A stretch of 64,000 nt of DNA from contig JAPEIS010000003.1 in NCBI GenBank assembly GCA_029531795.1, forward strand, positions 2,108,001 to 2,172,000, read 5' to 3'. The first letter of the stretch is position 1. Each line of letters starts with the position of its first letter. The DNA comes from Sclerotinia nivalis. Taxonomy: Eukaryota; Ascomycota; Leotiomycetes; Helotiales; Sclerotiniaceae. Below are positions 46,601 through 57,775 of this stretch, one piece after another. The position numbers were made by a program, and so were the translations under genes. The notes under the pieces were generated by a model that saw nothing but the letters and a program-made list of their open reading frames with translations, was not told where the DNA came from and did not search any database.

Positions 46601-47919
46601 GGAATAGAAGAAAATGGTTCACCAAAATTGGTAGGCATCCCACGCCATCAAAAATTGGAAGTCCTAGGAGCACTATAATGACGTTGGAGAGCATGTTGAA
46701 AATTCGAGTGGTATTTCTTTTTGCCCGAAAATTGTTTGTTGGATGTGGTGATGGTGCAGATATACCACATTAAAGTTAATTCCATTTCACAGACAACGGC
46801 CCAAACATGTGAATCGGGATAATTAAGCACTTGTGGACCGATATCATGCTGTGCCTACCCTGCATCATTGCACAAAATAAACGAACTACTGTTAAACCCA
46901 GAATTTCTAACCCTTCACCCAGTTCACTCCTTCTTGTAAAGATGGCGTAGCTGAATCCCGATACTTCGGTGCTAAGGAGAGTCCTAGTATGGTAATTATT
47001 GCTTGTATAATATCGGGAAAGATAATTGTATTGACATAAACCCCCGTCAACCTCGGGACTTTCTTCAGAAAACGCCTTAAATGGCAAGAAATGGTACACT
47101 GCTGATCATGAGATGAAATTTCCATGTATGTTGAGAATGAAACGTAGGATTGGTGCAGTTCGGAAGTGCATGCACGACCATACAGATTGGACGAGACTTC
47201 CTGAAATAATCAAGTAGACAAACACTTTATCCTCGTAACTGGACGAATACCTACCAAGTACGTGAGTCTCACAACGAGACTGACACCCTCATGTGTTTAA
47301 TTCGGGAAGGGTCTGGTGGGTCAAATGGCTGCACAAAAATGTCGATCTTTATTCATTTTCTTCGTGACTTCCTAATGTGGGTGGTCTAACATAATTGTGC
47401 AACAAAAGTAGGCATGACACATGGCTCCCACTTTGGTTCTGAACAAGCTAAACATCTAATCTACGTGATACAATGAATTTATGGCTGACAAGTTGACTTT
47501 CACCATAGGCTCCTCACCTGCACAGGATATATGATCTTAAGCGAGGCAGATGAATAATCGTGACCAGCGCGGAACAAAATAAAAAAACGCCCTCGGAAGA
47601 ACCCTCTTATAGAGGATGTTAACATTGACCACCATTCGTGCTCCTCTGGATCCGAGGATGGACTTCATAATAGAACCAGTACAAATATCATGGAATATAT
47701 CGACAATAATTCTTCCGGTGACCACCACTGTTTCCACCAGCAGCCACAACCATATTTAATGGTCGACAACCTGCGGCCTGTGCAGGCAATTTTGGCTACA
47801 ATAAGGAGTGGAGTAAGCAAAAGCCGCTTCTTCTTGATAATGAAGTAGTTGGTAATGGTCCAGGTCCAGCCATAGCAAAAATTGAGACGCAAAAGTAACC
47901 TTATCGGACCCTCCTATAT
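46601..47919. other. Gene-poor stretch
   Basis: Short minus-strand open frames (46776-47125, 47537-47892) overlap each other in different frames without ATG-supported or conserved content. The stretch may include the lost 5' part of the UstYa-like remnant that follows. Confidence 0.35.
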
Positions 47920-48517
47920 AGCGAAAAACCAAAGAACTATTACCCAGAGCACGATTCAACAACACCTTGATATGTTGGAGCGCCAGAGTCTGCCATTGAT
48001 GAAGCATGTGAATCAATTCTGGAAAGCATTATCATGTTGTTATCGAGGAAGAAGCATCCCGATAGGGAAGCTCTGTGAAAGTTAAGGGTACTACTTCATG
48101 GAGTATGAAACTTCACACACCCGATGCCAATATGGATTGACAATTTTACAGACTTGAGGTTATACATTCCTTACATTGTTTGGTATAAGCTTATTTCATG
48201 GCTTGAGCCCAAATTAATACTTCACCAGAATACAATTCGCAAAGCACTATCCCCAGGATATTATGCCAATCACGACGTGCATGCCGATTTGCCAGAACAA
48301 CTAAGGGTTGTTCATATCGGTAATTTCGAGGTTGGCAGTGCTGACTACTTATATCGACTCAGATCATTGCATTGACCAAATTCGACAAAGCATAAAACGT
48401 GCAAGTGATTTGACTCCTGAACCATTACGACTTTATGCTTGTCGGAAGCGGGAGCGAACCCGAAGCTGGTACAAAAAGAGAGGTGATAAATTTGGGTATG
48501 TAATAGGTGTGGGATGA
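47920..48517 (+). pseudogene. Broken UstYa-like (DUF3328) oxidase gene
   Basis: UstYa-family proteins are fungal oxidases that cyclise ribosomal peptides and act in related secondary metabolism; they carry two HxxHC motifs. Near 47971 one frame reads YVGAPESAIDEACESILE, matching the family's Y.GPPS..D.AW..L block, but the frame then breaks. Near 48190-48319 another frame reads QNTIRKALSPGYY and on to VVHI. A 43 bp intron (48320-48362) with a CTGAC branch site joins this to DHCIDQIRQSIKRASDLTPE, restoring the second motif HIDHC across the splice. The first HxxHC motif is missing (LILHQN) and a cysteine usual after RQSI is arginine. It reads as a decayed copy. The call is from motif pattern only. 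Confidence 0.5.
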
Positions 48518-48544
48518 ATTAAGAGCACAACTGCGTTTCATGCA

Positions 48545-49936
48545 TTAATCGTATTTCGAAAACGCAAGTGAGGCATTTGTGCCACCAAAGCCAAAGCTAT
48601 TAGATAATGAAACCTTGACTTCTTTTTCTTGTGCCGATAGAGGAACATAATTGCAGTTCATGTTTTCGTCTGGGTTATGTAGGTTGAGTGTGGGTGGAAG
48701 TATGTTCTAAAAGGAAGTCAGTAATTAGAAGATTATATATGAATATTATAATGTACCTCTTTCACAGCCAAGATTGAGAAAATAGCTTCTACGGCACCAG
48801 CAGCACCTAGCAGGTGTCCAATAGCACCCTTGGTGCTGCTGACCGCAATTTGACCGGAGGATTCAACCCCTTCCTCTCCAAGCATCAACCTAGTGATGGC
48901 AGCATTTTCAGCAGCATCACCTAGAGGTGTACTTGTAGCATGAGCATTAATGTAATCGACTTCTCGTGGTGCAATCCCGGCATTCTTGAGAGCCCTTTTC
49001 ATGGCTAAAAATGCGCCAGCTCCATCTTCTCTAGGAGCGGTAATATGATATGCATCACCACTGCAACCATATCCACGAACCTCGGCATATATTTCAGCTC
49101 CGCGAGCTTTAGCATGTTCTAACTCCTCCAGAATAACGACTCCAGCGCCTTCTGCAATCACAAAACCACATCTATCTCGATCGAAAGGGCGAGAAGATGA
49201 TTTGGGATCATCGTTGTATTGGCGAGCAAGTGAACGAGCTTTTGCAAAGCCGGCGAAAGCTAATGGATGTATGCAAGACTCGGAACCACCAGCTATCATC
49301 ACATTTGCGTCGCCAAAAGTGATAAATCGAGATGCATCACCAATTGAGTGTGCGCCAGTTGTGCAAGCGGTCGTAACTGCATGATTTGGACCTTCAAATC
49401 CATATTTCATTGATATATGACCTGCTGCTAGGTTTATGAGAAGTTTCGGTACGAAGAAAGGAGACACTGATTTGTAGCCCTATAACAGATTTCAATTGAG
49501 ATTTTTAATGAATTAGAAGATGTATTACCATTGTGGAATAGTTGTTGCTTGTCGTATAAAGCTCATCCAAACCCCCAATACCACTACCAAGACAAACACC
49601 AGTAGATTCTTTATCCTCTTGTTTCTGCGGTTTCCACCCAGCATCCTGAAGTGCCATTTCTGTAGCTGCAATCGCATACTGTGAGAACTTAGCCATTCGT
49701 GAGTCTTCTCCTTTCTCTAACCAATCTGAAGGTCGCCATGAATCTTTTGCTTCGTTGCCACACGGTACCAAACCAGCAACCGTGCTAGGTAGACTTTCTC
49801 GCTGTGAGGCTTCAAAATAATTCAAGGGAAGAGAAACTATGCCACTATTTGCTGCAAGAAGGCGACTCCATGTCGGTCGGATCCCTACACCCAATGGTGT
49901 TATGGCTCCGAGGCCTGTTACTACAACTCGTCGCAT
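48545..49936 (-). CDS. CEM1: Mitochondrial beta-ketoacyl-ACP synthase (KAS I/II type)
   Basis: Condensing enzyme of mitochondrial type II fatty acid synthesis, which supplies octanoyl-ACP for lipoate. Exons 49936-49529, 49479-48757 and 48706-48545 give 430 aa. The start [18 protein letters not shown] is the usual KAS N-terminus. The catalytic triad is visible: Cys175 in [10 protein letters not shown], His316 in [11 protein letters not shown] and His358 in [13 protein letters not shown], with Lys353. The last exon, reached through a 50 bp intron, supplies [17 protein letters not shown], the conserved closing glycine-rich block. No long mitochondrial presequence precedes the fold, so import may use the extreme N-terminus or an upstream exon that I do not see. 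The gene is intact. A fatty-acid condensing enzyme of another kind is excluded by the motif set and length. Confidence 0.93.
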
Positions 49937-51130
49937 GGTTGAGCGTTCTGATGAAATCGCGACGATTGATTGATAAACTGATATGGAATACGACGCGGCC
50001 GTGTTGCTTAGTAAGCACCCAACTTCACGACATCACAACTGATTTTGCCTCCACCACTCCTTCCAGTGAGCTCCCGGTGACCTGTCTCGATCCTACAGGA
50101 AACTTGCTGTTTTTAAGTGTCTGCAATGCAGTGACGTAGGTAGAAGTACTCTATATTTCCCCAAATAGTGTATTGCTTCACTTCCTCATACGACAGCTAC
50201 AGCCCAATCTATGATTCTTTCATCTCTTCAACTGGGTCTGAACCATGTATTAAAATTACCTCCCATGAGATCCGACCTTACTATACGAGTTCCGCACGGT
50301 TCCATTACGAGGTATATACTTTGCAGGTCAACATGTCAGCGGTTTAACCGTCTAGTAAAACCTACTGCTGTTGTTTTCAGCACCTTTGAAACCCACCAGC
50401 CGTGTCTTTACATACCTAAGTATCGCATTTCGTTTGTATGCATCCGTAGCTTAGCTTCAATGGATCACGCAGCCCCTACTTCATTGCAGTTGAGTATGAT
50501 TATTTGACATTTGCATAGATGGATTTGTTCAGCATTCTATTATTTCTGTCTTTTTGCTAATTCACTATGCTTGCCGTCATCCAAGTGGAACGAAGGCCCT
50601 CAAGCACGAGGAAGTATTACACGTGCTATTTACGTGTTGTCTGTTTTGAAGATTTTATGCTCGCAATTACTACTTTTCCCGCAATCTCTTGATTCCTATT
50701 TATTCACGGGATTTTTAGATGTGGAGAAATGACTACCGGCGTTACTCCATATCATGAAGTCGGGGGTTTATACTGTGTAGCTGTTAAGTACGTTTCCAAG
50801 AACCAAATGCACCAAGTTTTCCAATATGATGGAGTGTATTTGATGAAAATCTTGTGCGATAGTGACCCTGAATGAGAGGCAATGCGATTTGCTCATTTAT
50901 GACAAGATTGCCTTGATTTGAAGAAGATGTATGTAAACAGCAACGGTTTCGAATTCCGTAAATCATTTTGTACAAAAAAGCAACCCTTCTTCCATCAATA
51001 TATTCTGTCCTCTATACAACACGTGTTGCACCCAGTTACACCGTTCAAGCTAAAGAGCGGCCGTGTAATATAAACTTAAACAACCACATCTTCGCATCGA
51101 CAAACACGACAAAACGAATTGGAAGTAAAG
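49937..51130. other. Upstream of the KAS gene
   Basis: No further gene recognised. Open frames at 50211-50732 are unremarkable in composition and unsupported. Confidence 0.45.
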
Positions 51131-51137
51131 TATGACG

Positions 51138-51230
51138 GCGCATGTGGCGTAGCGGTTAGACGTGTCACACCGGATCCTCTAATAAACCCCACCGGGGGTT
51201 TCTCCTCCCTCCCTTAAAAGGGGCGGCAAG
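51138..51230 (+). other. tRNA-like A-box followed by two hairpins
   Basis: GCATGTGGCGTAGCGGTTAG resembles the first 20 bases of a tRNA of the Ala/Val kind, including an A-box. No matching B-box or T-arm follows. Instead AACCCC-ACCG-GGGGTT makes a perfect six-pair hairpin near 51185-51200, and CCCTT-AA-AAGGG follows near 51213-51223. Runs of T lie downstream. It may be a tRNA pseudogene, a SINE head or a small Pol III transcript. Confidence 0.3.
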
Positions 51231-52335
51231 GTTTTGCCAATTTCCATTGAGATTCTTTTTATCTTTTTCGTATATATTTTGTTTAATCCATTTTCATTTC
51301 TTGGGGCTGTACCAGGTAGGTGATAAAGTATCTGCGCAGTGGATAGGCGAAGAAGATAGAAGCGGGGTTGTCATTTGTTACTTATCGAGGAAATGGTTGC
51401 GACCAGAATGAGAGGCCTCTTTAATTTAATGAAATGTCAGTATTGTTCAATGCGAACTAAATTTGGAAGATTTTAAATATTGACAGTAGGGGTAGAGCCT
51501 ATGGCGTCGGTGTATATATGATGTATACCCTTCGTACTGTCCAGTCATATATGTTCGAAGATTCTGATAGTATTAGATCCGAAATCCTACAGATAGAGAA
51601 TCACATTTATCTTAACTTCTTGACAAAGGGGTTTAATCTGGAATACCGCATTCTGATTGATGAGTAAGACTTATCATACTGTTCGTTGGAGATAACGACC
51701 TTGGTTGTATAGCTTTCCTTTGAAGTTTGCCGTTTCGTGGGGCTCATCATCGACAGTGATCGGGGGCGTATCCATGTTTCTGCTTATATATCCGCCAGAC
51801 TTATATCACCGTGTAAATTTAAATTCTCAACAATAACTTATATTATCTCTACTTTTAGCCCCTTCCTTCAAAACATGTATTTTCCCAGCTTGAAACGTTG
51901 TGGCGAGGAGTCTCGATGACTATGCTTTACAAAGTGGTCAATCAGCCAGCCAGCAGTACCCAGAGATTAGCGCGGTTGTTATCGATGGAACATTTAATTT
52001 AGAGTTTAGAGTATTAAAGATGTATGATGTCATAGACTAGCCAAAGATGACTAATTACGTTGACTACGTGACTGAGGTTATAAGATATTTCAGTATAATC
52101 GCCACATGACTCAAATCTGTATTCGAAAGATGTTAAAGCTTCCGGCCTTAAAAAAAATCACTTCACGCCTGAGTCATACACACGTTTTACGTCACGATTC
52201 ACAAAGCAGATTGCATGAGGACTAAAGTACTTGAAAGATTTTATATTGGTACGAGCGCCATTCGGCCAGTAGCAGGAGAGGGAAACCCCGGTGGGGAAAC
52301 CTCAACGACTCGTATGATTGCATATGTACATAACT
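51231..52335. other. Intergenic
   Basis: No gene or repeat recognised. Confidence 0.45.
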
Positions 52336-52337
52336 CT

Positions 52338-52450
52338 CTACCCCAAATCCCCCCCCCACCTTCCCTCCCAAATCCCCCCAGCTTCCCTCCCAAATTCCCC
52401 CAGCTTCCCTCCCAAACCCCCCCCCCCCTTCCCTTCCAAATCCCCACCAA
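52338..52450 (+). repeat. 22 bp C-rich minisatellite with poly-C runs
   Basis: About four imperfect copies of CTTCCCTCCCAAATCCCCCCAG. Two copies have expanded C runs of nine or more. The minus strand is correspondingly G-rich and could form G-quadruplexes. Confidence 0.85.
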
Positions 52451-52493
52451 AAAACAAGAGGCGCTAGTTTAGTTGATTGTCGGTGTGGAGGCT

Positions 52494-52982
52494 CTAACGG
52501 CGCCGGGGTCGTCGTACGGTGCGGGGGTTGGGGCGGGTTTCCGATTCCTCGGCATGGGTCATGGGTGGCCGAGGAGCTGGAACTGGCGCTGGCGCTGGCG
52601 CTGGAGCTGGAGCCGAAGCCGGAGCTGCAGCTAGAGTTGGAGCTCGGGGTCGAATGGCGCGAAGCCCTTCGAACAGTGCCTGTTCCTCCTGAGCACGAGT
52701 CATCGGGGCGGGTTGAGGAGCTCGAGGTAAGTTTCCAGTGATGTAGTCGTGGAATCTTACAGCATTGTAAGGATCGAGCTCAAAAGCGACGACTTCTCCG
52801 TTGACCGTTACTTTGATGAGCTCAATGCCTCCTGAAGGAGTCGGGATCACTCTTGCAGTGCCCACGGCCTCTTCGAAGTCGGCAATGTGGAAGGGAACAT
52901 CTCCGTAGGTGGCGCGGATGAGGAGGCGGTTGGCGCGGATGATAGGAAAATCGAAGTGGACGGTAAAGTTATTCATCTGCAT
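52494..52982 (-). CDS. Small protein with Ala/Pro-rich C-terminus, function unknown
   Basis: 162 aa from an ATG at 52982 (an in-frame ATG two codons on is equally possible). Residues 1-85 look like a compact domain with mixed composition (FTVHFDFPIIRANRLLIRAT, then VIPTPSGGIELIKVTVNGEV) and predicted beta strands. Residues about 110-140 are an Ala-Pro repeat encoded by a GCTGGC/GCTGGA hexamer tract, followed by a basic end (RPNPRTVRRPRRR). I do not recognise a family. Codon composition is more GC-rich than the surroundings, which supports real coding. An upstream exon is possible, as the flank at 52983 is AT-rich and resembles an intron or leader. Confidence 0.55.
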   Translation of the reverse strand: MQMNNFTVHFDFPIIRANRLLIRATYGDVPFHIADFEEAVGTARVIPTPSGGIELIKVTVNGEVVAFELDPYNAVRFHDYITGNLPRAPQPAPMTRAQEEQALFEGLRAIRPRAPTLAAAPASAPAPAPAPAPVPAPRPPMTHAEESETRPNPRTVRRPRRR

Positions 52983-53514
52983 TTATGTATTAAATACTAA
53001 TAGATGAATACGATGTACGGATTAAATTGGAACGACAAGACAATATGAATAATTAAGTTACAACTAAACAATAAAATGAAAGTAAAGTACAATTACAAGT
53101 CAAACAATTACATGATACGGATACTTGAGTAAGTGTTGAACAACGTAGCCATATCAATAATCCACATGACCTTGAGCAACAACATGACAATCAATGTCCG
53201 AGTCAATGTTAAACAATGATGTAGTGTCAATGTACAAGGTAAAGTTGAACAAGGGTCTATGATCGGCGCTTGAAATGGCGTAGGACAAGGATAGAGCATG
53301 ATGATACAAGATACAGTGGAGTCAATAGTGGACAACGATGGTACATCAATTGACAAATTGGACATAGAGAAGGAACAACGAGGCAAGAAGGCACAAGAAG
53401 GCAAAAGGCACAAGGAGACAAGAAGGCACAGGAAGCAAGTACAAGTACAAGTAAGTTCAAAGAGGCAAAGGGGAATGCATACCTTGAATGCTTGGAAGTA
53501 GTTGTTAAGTGGTG
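52983..53514. other. Spacer with diffuse short repeats
   Basis: Words such as ACAAG, GTCAATG and AGGCACAAGAAGGC recur between 53140 and 53460 without a fixed period. No gene seen. Confidence 0.4.
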
Positions 53515-53525
53515 TAATACTGTAG

Positions 53526-53692
53526 TTGAGGTGTGGTTGTAAGGTGTGGTTGTAAGGTTGTGGTTGTAAGGTGTGGTTGTAAGGTGTGGTTGTAAGGTGT
53601 GGTTGTAAGGTGTGGTTGTAAGGTGTGGTTGAAAGATGTGGTTGAAAGGTGTGGTTGTAAGGTGAAGTTGTAAGGTGAAGTTGTAAAGTTTT
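53526..53692 (+). repeat. 13 bp minisatellite
   Basis: About twelve copies of GGTGTGGTTGTAA or close variants in direct tandem. Most variants are single-base changes in the second half of the unit. Confidence 0.9.
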
Positions 53693-55614
53693 CGAGAATG
53701 TTGATTGAAGTGAGACTGTGTTTGGAGAAAAAGAACAAGGGAAAAGATTCCCTTTTATACCCTTGAGGCCAGCAGCGTGGCGATCTGGGATTTCACTAGT
53801 GACCAGTTCAAATGGAAAACTAACCGATCATATTGCTAGGAAGTTCACTAGAGGTATCTCATAGTAACTGCATTCGTAATAGTTGTGGCTAATCTTCGTC
53901 CCCGGACTGGAAATTCAATAGTTCACACCCCATTTACTCAGTCACATTATCAATATTACCGAAATTCACGGATCTAACAGGGAGAGTCAGGTGTATCTGT
54001 CATGAATGCATTTTCACAGTCATACTTAGTCAAAAGAAAAAGAGCTTTACGGAGCTTTTTCCCTCAACTTTTTTCTTTAGCTCTCATTCTATGGAAGAAA
54101 GATCAAGAGTAACAACCGTATTATCCACCAATCTTTACAGGAATACTTTCAGTTAGATAATTAGATTCTGCACACATTTACCCCGTATTAGTATTAGCGG
54201 CTCGATATTTTGCCCCTCAAATCATTGAATGCCCCTCAAAACTGACGCAAATGCGTCTTTAATATCGAAAAATATGAATAAAATTTGACATCATAAATAA
54301 TATGGGGTTCTAAACCCCACAATTCGAACGTTCTGATTATAATTAGTCTGGAGATTAGTCTGGGGAATAGTTTGGGAATTAGGGCAAAACACGTGATTTA
54401 ATTCTTAACCTTAGCTAGCGGCGGTTGTACACAGATTGATACGACACATCTCAACTTCCGAAAAACATAACTAATCCAATCTTCAATTGATTTTTTCAAT
54501 ATGCGTAGTCTCATTGTTTGATTTATAATGAAAGATTCCACCGAATATAATAATATGTAAAAAAGTATTTCAAGATTGTTATCATAATTGCAATTCAATT
54601 TGTTCACGAGTCCGTGTACATAGTACAGGATTAGTTCTGGGGTAATTTTCGCGCTTAGGGCTCTAGCGAGGGTCAGCTTTTTGACCAGTAACAGCGAGAT
54701 AGGTTTAGACGACGAAGATTCGTTTACTACGAAAAACCGCGAAAAAGAACATCGAGAGAAAAACCTGAGAATCACGAGTCGAAGAATTGGGGAACTATCG
54801 AAAGTTGGGCTTTCGATAGTGTAGGAGATATTATGTAGTATGGAATTGGAGAATTGGCCAGGTGTTCCCAGATACCGGGAAATTCAGTATAACTAGAAGT
54901 TTCTAATACTCGGGGATAATTTTCAGATACCTTCTAGAACTTACTAGAAGTACCAGTGAAGAATGGGCGACTTGACACAGAATAATAGAGACACGTTTTC
55001 CATTAAAAGTTGGAGGATCTCATCCCAAGGAATGTTCTTGGATCGGCCGCTAGGAACGGAAGGTGAATTCCGACAGTGAAATTCAATGGTGTTCAATTAC
55101 TTACTTCGCCTAATATCTTCTTATAGAATAGGTCATTCCTACAAAGTAGTAGTTTACAGATGGTACTTGTTTTCAACAGCTACTCAAGGTGCCAATACAT
55201 CGTTCTGAGAACTGGATTCAGGAGTCCCTAGAAGCCAAAAAAAACAGTGATTATAAGCTGACGCTGGCCATATAATCATCTAACAATTTGTGTTTAGGCA
55301 CAAATTAAAAATCATTTGAGCAACCAGTAATTTCTCCAATTGCCAATCGAGTTTCAACGAGTGTCAACAAGTCCCAGCCAGAACTTCCACTTCACTTCAA
55401 CTTGCCTAATTCTCTAGATAGCTAAGCCGGCTCAAATAAATTCATCCCAAGCATCTAATAGAAGGTTTAACATCCAATTCTCTTTCTTTTTTGCCTTGCC
55501 ACATGAAGATCAGGCAAAAAGACTCAAAAAAGAAGACAATGATTGCCCAAAGACTCCTCCAAAATATCAAAAGTATGAAAAGTATATAAAATAATGTGAA
55601 ATGTGCAAAAGGTA
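53693..55614. other. AT-rich gene-poor stretch with hairpins
   Basis: No gene recognised. The open frame at 54398-54775 has no ATG at its start. Two perfect inverted repeats occur: TGGGGTT-CTA-AACCCCA at 54303-54319 and an 11-bp stem at 54794-54820. Confidence 0.45.
54794..54820. repeat. Perfect 11-bp inverted repeat
   Basis: ACTATCGAAAG, a TTGGG loop, and CTTTCGATAGT. It could form a stable hairpin in DNA or RNA, or mark a terminus of a small element. Confidence 0.8.
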
Positions 55615-55751
55615 TTCCGAATCCAGGAGTCGAACCTGGGGCTACTCGAATTGAGATATCTTGGTCCGGTTCATTGAATATCCAATGAATCAATTTGCCA
55701 GGCTTCGATCCTCATGAAATCAAGTTATGTTAACCACTACACTAATTCGGA
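55615..55751 (-). tRNA. tRNA-Glu(UUC) with a 65 nt intron
   Basis: On the minus strand the acceptor stem TCCGAAT (55751-55745) pairs with ATTCGGA (55622-55616), with A at 55615 as discriminator. The D arm is GTGT-AGTGGTTA-ACAT. The anticodon arm is ACTTG, loop ATTTCA|T, and CGAGT, pairing five of five with one G-T; the anticodon is TTC, with T33 and A37 as expected. The T arm is CCAGG-TTCGACT-CCTGG. The intron (55714-55650) starts directly after position 37, the normal place for nuclear tRNA introns. Mature length is 72 nt before CCA. The intron is longer than most fungal tRNA introns. Confidence 0.85.
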
Positions 55752-57775
55752 GATGTTGGCTTGGGGTATAGAGGTTAACTCATTATATATAGAATAGTAA
55801 TAGAAACATTGTGAGAGTGGAGACTGTTTGAAGTGACTGAAAGATTGGCAGCATTTCACATCATCTAATTGTCCACATGAAGATCGTGACTTCTTTTACT
55901 TCACTGTCTAATTATTCTACATTCTCATTCTCTAAATCTTTAGCCTCATTCGTTTCTCTCCCATCCTCGGCACAACCCCCAAATCTTCTACTATTTCCGC
56001 GTGACAAGACCTCAATCCACTCCAGAAAGAAAGAACAATCAAGCTATCAAAACCCGCAGTTATCTCAGAAAAAGTTCCATGATGTGCTTTTACCGTATAC
56101 ATGTTAATCAATATATACATATCACTCATCACTCGCACAGTATCAAAATACAGCAAGTTCAAGGAGATCATTAAGATTCATGGTTGTGTGATCTGTATAT
56201 TAAAACAATATTTATCAAAGAACTCTTTATCAGGCAGGTTCGTAATTGCGAAAGAGTAAAGAACTTGCGGCTTCCAAACATTATTCTTCCACTCCTGTCC
56301 ACTCATGCATTCCGCACACCCCATTTTATCCAGCACCTAAGGTAAACTTCCAAACTAAATATCAAAAAGACAAATTCAGCGTAATATTAAAACGCCAGTT
56401 TCTACCTTTGAAGAGGTGCGAGAATTTCTCTTACCATGGATTGATTTGAGAAAGAGATAGATTCGTTAGACAAATTCGCTAGATGAAACAGAAACCCCCC
56501 CTCCCCAAAAAGGAAAAGGAAAAGGAAAGCACAAGTACAACCAGCTATCCATCCCTCCAATTCCCAAAAAACTACAGAGTCCAATCCCAAAGAACACTCA
56601 TCCATCTATTTTCCTTTCTCCATTACTCCCTGGAGCACTTTTTTCTCCGTTATATCTCTACCAATCTCTCTATCTACCAGTAACCCAGTAACCCCATAAC
56701 TTCCACCACTTCAAAACATTAAAGTACCAGACTTGGTGACTTCAGTAACTGGACAAAGAATAGCAGGAAATTATATGAATGAGATAGAAAAGCCTGTGAT
56801 GTAGATTCCATCGATATTTAAATTTCACAGCCCTTCCTTTAATCTTCCTCCTTGCTAAGTGAACTCCTGCATCACGATTCTACGGGACATAAACACAGCA
56901 CATTGCCGTCCGCATCAAAATTATGAAAAATGGAAAGCTTTCGACCTCAAAAACGTCATCGATGAATGAGTCATATTTCCGCACAAATGCTCTTCCAATC
57001 CCGTCTAAATCATATCAACTTCAAAAAGCAGCCCTATGTTGATAATTAATTCAACAAAGTAGCACCCAGAACACTAGAGAACCGGATAAAAAGACTTGAA
57101 ATATATACTCTACTGTATTGAACCGCTTAACATGGATAGATATTGAATACAATTATGATATTAGCTGAGAGAACTATCATCCGAACTTCCAACTACCCAA
57201 CATTACCCACCCAGACCAAATACCTACTAGGTATGTATTTTCCACTTTCCTTCTGCTGGGGTAAAATTATATACAATCAAATCTCATTAATGAGTATCAT
57301 ATTACATCGAATATTGTCCGATGTTATTGGTGATATATGTGATCCTTGGTTGTTCTGTGGATACAGAATTTGATCTGATTTAGATTCTGAAGGTAAGATT
57401 ACAACGACTGAGCTGAATATGAGATGAACTTTCGCCGTTTGCTAGTGTATATATTTCAAATGGAGTGAGAGGCGAGGAAGGTGATTTGAAGAACACGGAG
57501 AACTTCTAGTTGGCAGGAATAATATGAGTGATAGAGGTGGAGTGTAGGTGGAGGGAAATTATATTGAAGTGGCATGAGATGTTAACCCAATTGTGATGGT
57601 GATAAGACGAGGAAACTTTGAAAATATGTATATATCGCTTGTACTATAATACCAATCTCATTCCAGCGACAACATCTGATTCATTGCCAATATTATATGC
57701 ACTAAATTAACAACCACATGCCGTATACTCCCGAATTCCTAGACACCGTCGATATCTTCCCGCGAAACGCATATA
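55752..57775. other. Intergenic
   Basis: No supported gene over 2 kb upstream of the tRNA and downstream of the sugar transporter. Open frames are short and low complexity. Confidence 0.45.

Noticed and set aside
54398..54775. 125-codon minus-strand open frame
   Set aside because: Starts with GTG, is AT-rich, and has no recognisable domain.
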